Below, in pieces: positions 60,418 to 64,000 of a DNA stretch of 64,000 nucleotides; the stretch's first letter is position 1, and each line of letters begins with the position of its first letter. Where the stretch lies: contig NZ_JACHLP010000005.1 of NCBI RefSeq assembly GCF_014204525.1, positions 404,326 to 468,325 of the forward strand, given 5' to 3'. The notes under the pieces were generated by a model, which saw only the letters and a program-made list of their open reading frames with translations, made no database searches and had not been told where the DNA came from. Source of the DNA: Roseateles oligotrophus (GTDB lineage: Bacteria > Pseudomonadota > Gammaproteobacteria > Burkholderiales > Burkholderiaceae_C). Both the position numbers and the translations under genes were made by a program.

Positions 60418-60849
60418 CTACGGGGAGCGCACCCTCGTCTTCCTTCTCGGGCCGAGCGCACCGGATGCAGCCGCCTGCAGGATGCGGCGGAAGGTGGGAC
60501 ATTCCATATGGGACGGCGCCGGACAGACGGCTGCATGGCGCAGTCCGTCGCGCATGGCGCTCAGTTGGCGGATCGTCCGGTCCAGCTCGTCCGCCTTGGC
60601 CGTGAGCATCTGCCGGTCGATGCTGGGCTGGCCGTCCGGCGAGAACATGCGCGCGATGTCGTCGAGCGAAAAGCCGGCGGCACGCCCCAAGGCGATCAAC
60701 GCCAGCCGCTCCAGCACGCTCGCGCCGAAAAGACGATGCAGTCCGCGTCGGCCGATCGAGGCGATCAGCCCCTTTTCTTCGTAGAAGCGCAGCGTCGACG
60801 CGGGGACGCCAGCGCGCCGCGCCACCTCGGTGATGTCCAGGCTTTCCAT
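60418..60849 (-). CDS. MerR family regulator
   Basis: A 143-residue protein starting MESLDITEVARRAGVPASTL. The N-terminal MerR HTH is complete (RFYEEKGLIASIGRRGLHRL), then the dimer helix (SIDRQMLTAKADELDRTIRQ). Two cysteines near the end (CPAPSHMEC) may bind a metal or redox signal. The preceding spacing (FSLDDIARMF) matches small MerR members. Divergent from a methyltransferase gene with a SoxR-like box in the gap. Confidence 0.87.
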   Translation of the reverse strand: MESLDITEVARRAGVPASTLRFYEEKGLIASIGRRGLHRLFGASVLERLALIALGRAAGFSLDDIARMFSPDGQPSIDRQMLTAKADELDRTIRQLSAMRDGLRHAAVCPAPSHMECPTFRRILQAAASGALGPRRKTRVRSP

Positions 60850-60857
60850 CCTCTTGA

Positions 60858-60875
60858 CCTCAAGTTGACTTCAAG
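60858..60875. promoter_or_regulatory. MerR-type operator (SoxR-box-like)
   Basis: CCTCAAGTTGACTTCAAG matches the SoxR box CCTCAAGTTAACTTGAGG at most positions and sits nine bases before the MerR start, 50 bases from the methyltransferase start. Typical place for a MerR-type dimer to twist a promoter. Confidence 0.68.
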
Positions 60876-60924
60876 TTGCACAGTATGACTCCCGCCTCAT
60901 TCAGGCAAGCAAAAGGAGATCGAC

Positions 60925-61788
60925 ATGGAAATCACCCAACCTACAGATGACGGGCAGGCTGCCCTCTGGAACGGCGCTGCCGGCCGGGCCTGGGTCGAAG
61001 CGCAGGAGGAGCTCGACCGGATGTTCAAACCGTTCGAGAATCTCCTCGCCACGGCGGCATCCACCGCGTCCGGCGGCCGGGTGCTTGACGTCGGCTGCGG
61101 CACGGGCGGCACGACGCTCGCGATCGCCAGGCGGCTAGGCGATGGGGGCCACTGCACCGGCATCGACATTTCGGAGCCGATGATCGCCGCAGCCCGGGTC
61201 CGCGCAGAAAGCGAACTTGTGCCAGCAAGCTTCATCCTTGCGGACGCGCAGGTTCATGCTTTCGAGCCGGCGGGCTTCGACATGATCGTCTCGCGTTTCG
61301 GCGTCATGTTCTTCGAGGATCCCGTACAGGCCTTCGCCAATCTGCGGCACGCCGCGAAGGACGATGGCGAACTCCGCTTCATCGCCTGGCGCAGCCCTGC
61401 GGAAAACCCCTTCATGACGACAGCCGAACGGGCCGCGGCCCCTCTCCTGCCGAACATCCCCGCCCGTCGGCCGGATGCACCAGGGCAGTTCGCCTTTGCC
61501 AACGCGCAGCGGGTTCTAAACATCCTGGAGAACAGCGGCTGGAGTGGGATCGATATCCAACCAATCGACGTCAGCTGCACCCTTCCCGAGAAAGAACTGG
61601 TCCCCTACCTGAGCCGACTCGGACCTGTCGGCCGGGTGCTCCAAGAGGTGGACGAAGGTGGCCGCAAAGAGGTCATCGAAACCGTCCGTGCGGCCTTCGA
61701 TTCCTACGTGACGGGCTCTGCGGTCCACTTCGTTGCCGCATGCTGGATGGTCAATGCACGAGCAACATCCACTCCGCAGCGCCGATAG
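60925..61788 (+). CDS. SAM-dependent methyltransferase
   Basis: A 287-residue class I methyltransferase, ATG with AAAGGAG upstream. Motif I VLDVGCGTGGTTLAIARRL, then CTGIDISEPMIAAARV, FILADAQVHAFEP and FDMIVSRFGVMFFEDP (motif IV-VI). It resembles UbiE/Methyltransf_25-type enzymes acting on small molecules. Divergent from the MerR gene, which probably induces it. Substrate unknown. Confidence 0.85.
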   Translation: MEITQPTDDGQAALWNGAAGRAWVEAQEELDRMFKPFENLLATAASTASGGRVLDVGCGTGGTTLAIARRLGDGGHCTGIDISEPMIAAARVRAESELVPASFILADAQVHAFEPAGFDMIVSRFGVMFFEDPVQAFANLRHAAKDDGELRFIAWRSPAENPFMTTAERAAAPLLPNIPARRPDAPGQFAFANAQRVLNILENSGWSGIDIQPIDVSCTLPEKELVPYLSRLGPVGRVLQEVDEGGRKEVIETVRAAFDSYVTGSAVHFVAACWMVNARATSTPQRR

Positions 61789-61844
61789 AGGCCGTTCGCG
61801 CCTGAGACGGTGGAATGTCCGGTCGAACAGTCCGCCTGCGCGGC

Positions 61845-62003
61845 CTATGCACTCGCCTTGGCGGAGCCGCTGCGTCGACTTCCTCCTGGGGATCGCTCCT
61901 GGCACCCTCGGCAACGCCCGTAGAGTGCCAGCGCATGGCCCTTGACGGTAAACCCAGGAGGCGCAACTTCAGAGAAGTCGCAAGGGCACCATTCCATGTC
62001 GCA
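61845..62003 (-). pseudogene. Fragment of a Fur-family gene (C-terminal end)
   Basis: The minus frame reads DMEWCPCDFSEVAPPGFTVK then GHALALYGRCRGC, the usual end of a Fur-family protein (G-H-x-L-x-LYG-x-C-xx-C). The N-terminal HTH is absent. It parallels the end of the intact gene at 62601 (HRLALYGYCPDC). No start codon fits; it is a remnant. The remaining sequence up to 62080 holds nothing else. Confidence 0.6.
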
Positions 62004-62080
62004 CGCCCCCGGACCGGGATGGGGCCAGGGCGCGGATTGGGCAGAACTCACAGACTGGCTTCGGGGTCACCGAGCCAGGG

Positions 62081-62560
62081 TCACTTGACCTGGGCCAGCG
62101 CCTTGTCGAAGCGGTCCTTGCCCATGGCGAAAGCCGCCTGCTCCTTCGCCGCCGCTGCCTTCGCATCGGCCAGGTTGCCCGGCTTGCCAGCCTGGATCAC
62201 CCCGACCATGCCCATCATCTTGTGCGGCTGGCAGGCGTAGAGGTAGACACCTTCCTTCTCGACCTTGACCTTGAACTCCTTGTCCGGGTCGCTCTTCCAG
62301 CCGTTCGCGCCCGGCGGCACCAGCAGGGAGGCGCTGTTGTGGGCGGCTTTTTCGGTTGGCGTGAACACGACCGTGTCCCCCACGGCCACCTTGACGAAAG
62401 CGGGCTCGAACACCATGGATCCGTCCTTGCCGGTGCTGAGCATCTTCACGGTGTGGTCCGCGGCTTGCGCCGATGACGCGACAGCCAGCAGCAGAAGCCC
62501 ACCCAGGACGACATCCGGGCAAGGCATGGTGGAGAAGCGGCGAAAAACGGCAAACGACAT
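62081..62560 (-). CDS. Pseudoazurin (blue copper protein)
   Basis: A 159-residue exported cupredoxin. Signal peptide ends near SAQA (residue 33). The mature part HTVKMLSTGKDGSMVFEP and FVKVAVGDTVVFTP is the pseudoazurin start. Copper ligands are all present: His74 (AAHNS), Cys110, His113 and Met118 in ACQPHKMMGM. It carries electrons in the periplasm, for example to nitrite or nitrous oxide reductase or a peroxidase; no partner gene is seen here. The Fur-family gene lies 41 bases upstream of its start, same strand. Confidence 0.92.
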   Translation of the reverse strand: MSFAVFRRFSTMPCPDVVLGGLLLLAVASSAQAADHTVKMLSTGKDGSMVFEPAFVKVAVGDTVVFTPTEKAAHNSASLLVPPGANGWKSDPDKEFKVKVEKEGVYLYACQPHKMMGMVGVIQAGKPGNLADAKAAAAKEQAAFAMGKDRFDKALAQVK

Positions 62561-62600
62561 GGCAAAACTCCTTCAAGAGTGAATCGAAATCGATGGGACG

Positions 62601-63047
62601 TCATCGGCCCGCTGGGTGCCCTGGGGTGCAGTCTGGGCAGTAGCCGTAGAGCGCCAGTCGGTGGCGCGTGAGTTGGTAGCGGTGGGCCACCGCCACGTCC
62701 TGCCGCAAGGCCTCGACGGCCTGGTTGCGGAACTCGTCCACCCGCCCGCACCCGAGACAGATCAGGTGGTCGTGATCGCCACCCTCATTGAGTTCGAAAA
62801 GCGCCTTACCCGCCTCGAAGACGTTGCGAGACAACAGGCCCGCCGATTCCAGTTGCGACAGCACCCGGTACACCGTAGCCAGCCCCACGTCATGCCCATG
62901 CGCGAGCAGACGCCGATAAACATCTTCGGCGGACAGGTGGCGCTCGCTGCTGGAGCGGATGATCTCCAGCACGAGACGACGCGGCAGCGTCGCCTTCAGC
63001 CCGGTTCGTTTCAGATCCTGGTTGTCCAACTCTTGGAGGTTTTTCAT
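62601..63047 (-). CDS. Fur family transcriptional regulator
   Basis: A 148-residue protein starting MKNLQELDNQDLKRTGLKAT. The winged helix (PRRLVLEIIRSSSERHLSAE, VGLATVYRVLSQLESAGLL) is followed by the metal-sensing part: FELNEGGDHDHLICLGCGRV, HRLALYGYCPDC. The CxxC pairs and His residues are those of Fur. It could respond to iron, zinc or another metal; its target may be the pseudoazurin gene downstream or the Fur boxes at 46381 and 59423. Confidence 0.9.
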   Translation of the reverse strand: MKNLQELDNQDLKRTGLKATLPRRLVLEIIRSSSERHLSAEDVYRRLLAHGHDVGLATVYRVLSQLESAGLLSRNVFEAGKALFELNEGGDHDHLICLGCGRVDEFRNQAVEALRQDVAVAHRYQLTRHRLALYGYCPDCTPGHPAGR

Positions 63048-63267
63048 GCGCAGATATTGATACGTTCAACACCACAACCGCCGTGGCCATCCCCCCGGCA
63101 GTCGTCTCCCAATGCAGCGCGCCGCCACCGTCAACCAAGACGAGTTGCCCGTGCGTTTGTTTAGATCGAAGCTCTCATTCGGCCCCACCACTCCGGCTGA
63201 CCGAATGACGGATCACACGCTGCGTGTGGCGTGCAACTTCTCATCAACCATGCCACCCGGTTCGCCG

Positions 63268-64000
63268 TTACCGCTCAAGATTCCACACCAGCTTGAGCAT
63301 GGCGCGGGTCTGATTGGGCAGCAGGTCGCGCTGTTCGCCCGTGTAGCCCAGGCGATCGAGCGAGAAAATCACTTCCCGGTCCGGCCTCCATAGCCATCGC
63401 AAGCGGGCACTGACGCCCAGTTCCTTCGAGACGTTGTCCCACTGCAGCAGCAGGCTTTGAGCCAGACGTGTGCTGGGGGTGTGATCCAGGCGCAAGGAGG
63501 CGGTGCGGACGGTGAAACTGCCCGACGGCAGGCGAATGGCATTACGCGCGAGGCCCACCCGCCAGCCCCAGTACGGGCCGGGTTTCCAGGCCAGCTGCAA
63601 GGTCTGGTCATCACGATGCCCGTCGTAGTACCCGCCGCTGCGCAACTCCGCTGTCGCCGAAACCGGTCGGGACGGCGCAGTTTCCAGGTACCCGAACAGG
63701 TAATGCCAGCCATAGCGGCCCGGCTGAACGGTCACGCCAGGCACAGGGGTGTAGGCAGAGGCCAGGCGATCCCCTTCGAAGAACACCTCGACCATCACCG
63801 TATCGCCGGCCGCATTGGTGTAGCCGATCTCCGGGTTGAGCAACCAAGAGCGCTCGCTGCCGTCCTGCTTGCGACGGAAATTCCAATCGACGCCCGGGAT
63901 GATGTCCTCACCGGTTCGGGTGCGATGCCACCAGCCCAGTTCTCCCTTCCCACGCGTCACGCCCGCTTCGGCGAGGTAGCCCAGGGCGGGATTGAAGTGC
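63268..64000 (-). CDS. DUF5916-like outer-membrane-type protein, C-terminal part (cut by window edge)
   Basis: An open frame of about 244 residues to the window edge, ending QTRAMLKLVWNLER. Beta-rich with alternating hydrophobic/charged strands (TLQLAWKPGPYWGWRVGLAR, VSARLRWLWRPDREVIFSLD), like an outer-membrane barrel domain. The style matches the C-terminal part of DUF5916 (carbohydrate-binding/barrel) proteins. The start is outside the window, so length and signal peptide are unknown. Confidence 0.65.
   Translation of the reverse strand, partial: HFNPALGYLAEAGVTRGKGELGWWHRTRTGEDIIPGVDWNFRRKQDGSERSWLLNPEIGYTNAAGDTVMVEVFFEGDRLASAYTPVPGVTVQPGRYGWHYLFGYLETAPSRPVSATAELRSGGYYDGHRDDQTLQLAWKPGPYWGWRVGLARNAIRLPSGSFTVRTASLRLDHTPSTRLAQSLLLQWDNVSKELGVSARLRWLWRPDREVIFSLDRLGYTGEQRDLLPNQTRAMLKLVWNLER

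Overview
The window is high-GC DNA packed with genes on both strands. The gene families (PRTRC cluster, DUF1173, RadC-like protein, IS5-group insertion sequence, RhtX/FptX-like transporters, pseudoazurin) point to a betaproteobacterium, probably Burkholderiales or Rhodocyclales. I infer this from gene content and base composition, not from a marker gene. No rRNA or tRNA gene was seen.

Layout. (1) 1-5956, minus strand: the PRTRC cluster of a plasmid or integrative element, read ParB, E, C, F, B, A (A is cut by the window edge). It is preceded by two small genes, one with an ADP-ribosyltransferase-like start. (2) 6133-20106: mixed accessory genes. They include hypotheticals, an IS5-group element that splits a small membrane-protein gene, an esterase/AraC pair, a divergent DUF2325/diguanylate cyclase pair with the remains of a second copy nearby, a secreted RNase T2 followed by a phospholipase-D-fold protein, and an isoprenylcysteine-methyltransferase-like/Crp pair. 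(3) 20267-35457: mobile-element backbone. It holds small unknown proteins, an N6-adenine-type methylase, a RadC-like protein, a zinc-ribbon protein, a Fic/DUF6088 toxin-antitoxin-like pair, an SbcC-like ATPase, a separate SbcD-like nuclease and a Cys-rich protein. Several of these genes carry their own hairpin leader. A lower-GC MarR/AlkD-like/DUF6616 module is inserted inside the backbone. (4) 35735-47449: a yersiniabactin-type metallophore uptake operon (two fused ABC half-transporters, two MFS carriers, a CDF metal exporter, a TonB receptor, a methyltransferase) with a divergent AraC regulator and a Fur-box-like site. (5) 47469-53157: a restriction-like trio (PD-(D/E)XK-like protein, large N6 methylase, MerR-like regulator with two 13-bp palindromes upstream), then DUF1173. 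(6) 53316-60401: a DUF3016 gene and a second iron-type locus (saccharopine-dehydrogenase-like enzyme, MFS, O-methyltransferase, TonB receptor, Fur box, divergent AraC). (7) 60418-64000: MerR/methyltransferase pair, Fur-family fragment, pseudoazurin, Fur-family regulator and the end of a DUF5916-like protein.

How it fits together. The backbone genes (PRTRC, SbcC/SbcD-like, RadC-like, methylase, DUF1173) look like maintenance and DNA-processing functions of a large mobile element. The cargo covers metal/metallophore handling, toxin-antitoxin or defence-like modules and signalling. The strongest candidates for new biology are the methylase/nuclease/MerR trio, the small dehydrogenase-methyltransferase-TonB locus, and the repeated structured leaders of the backbone genes.
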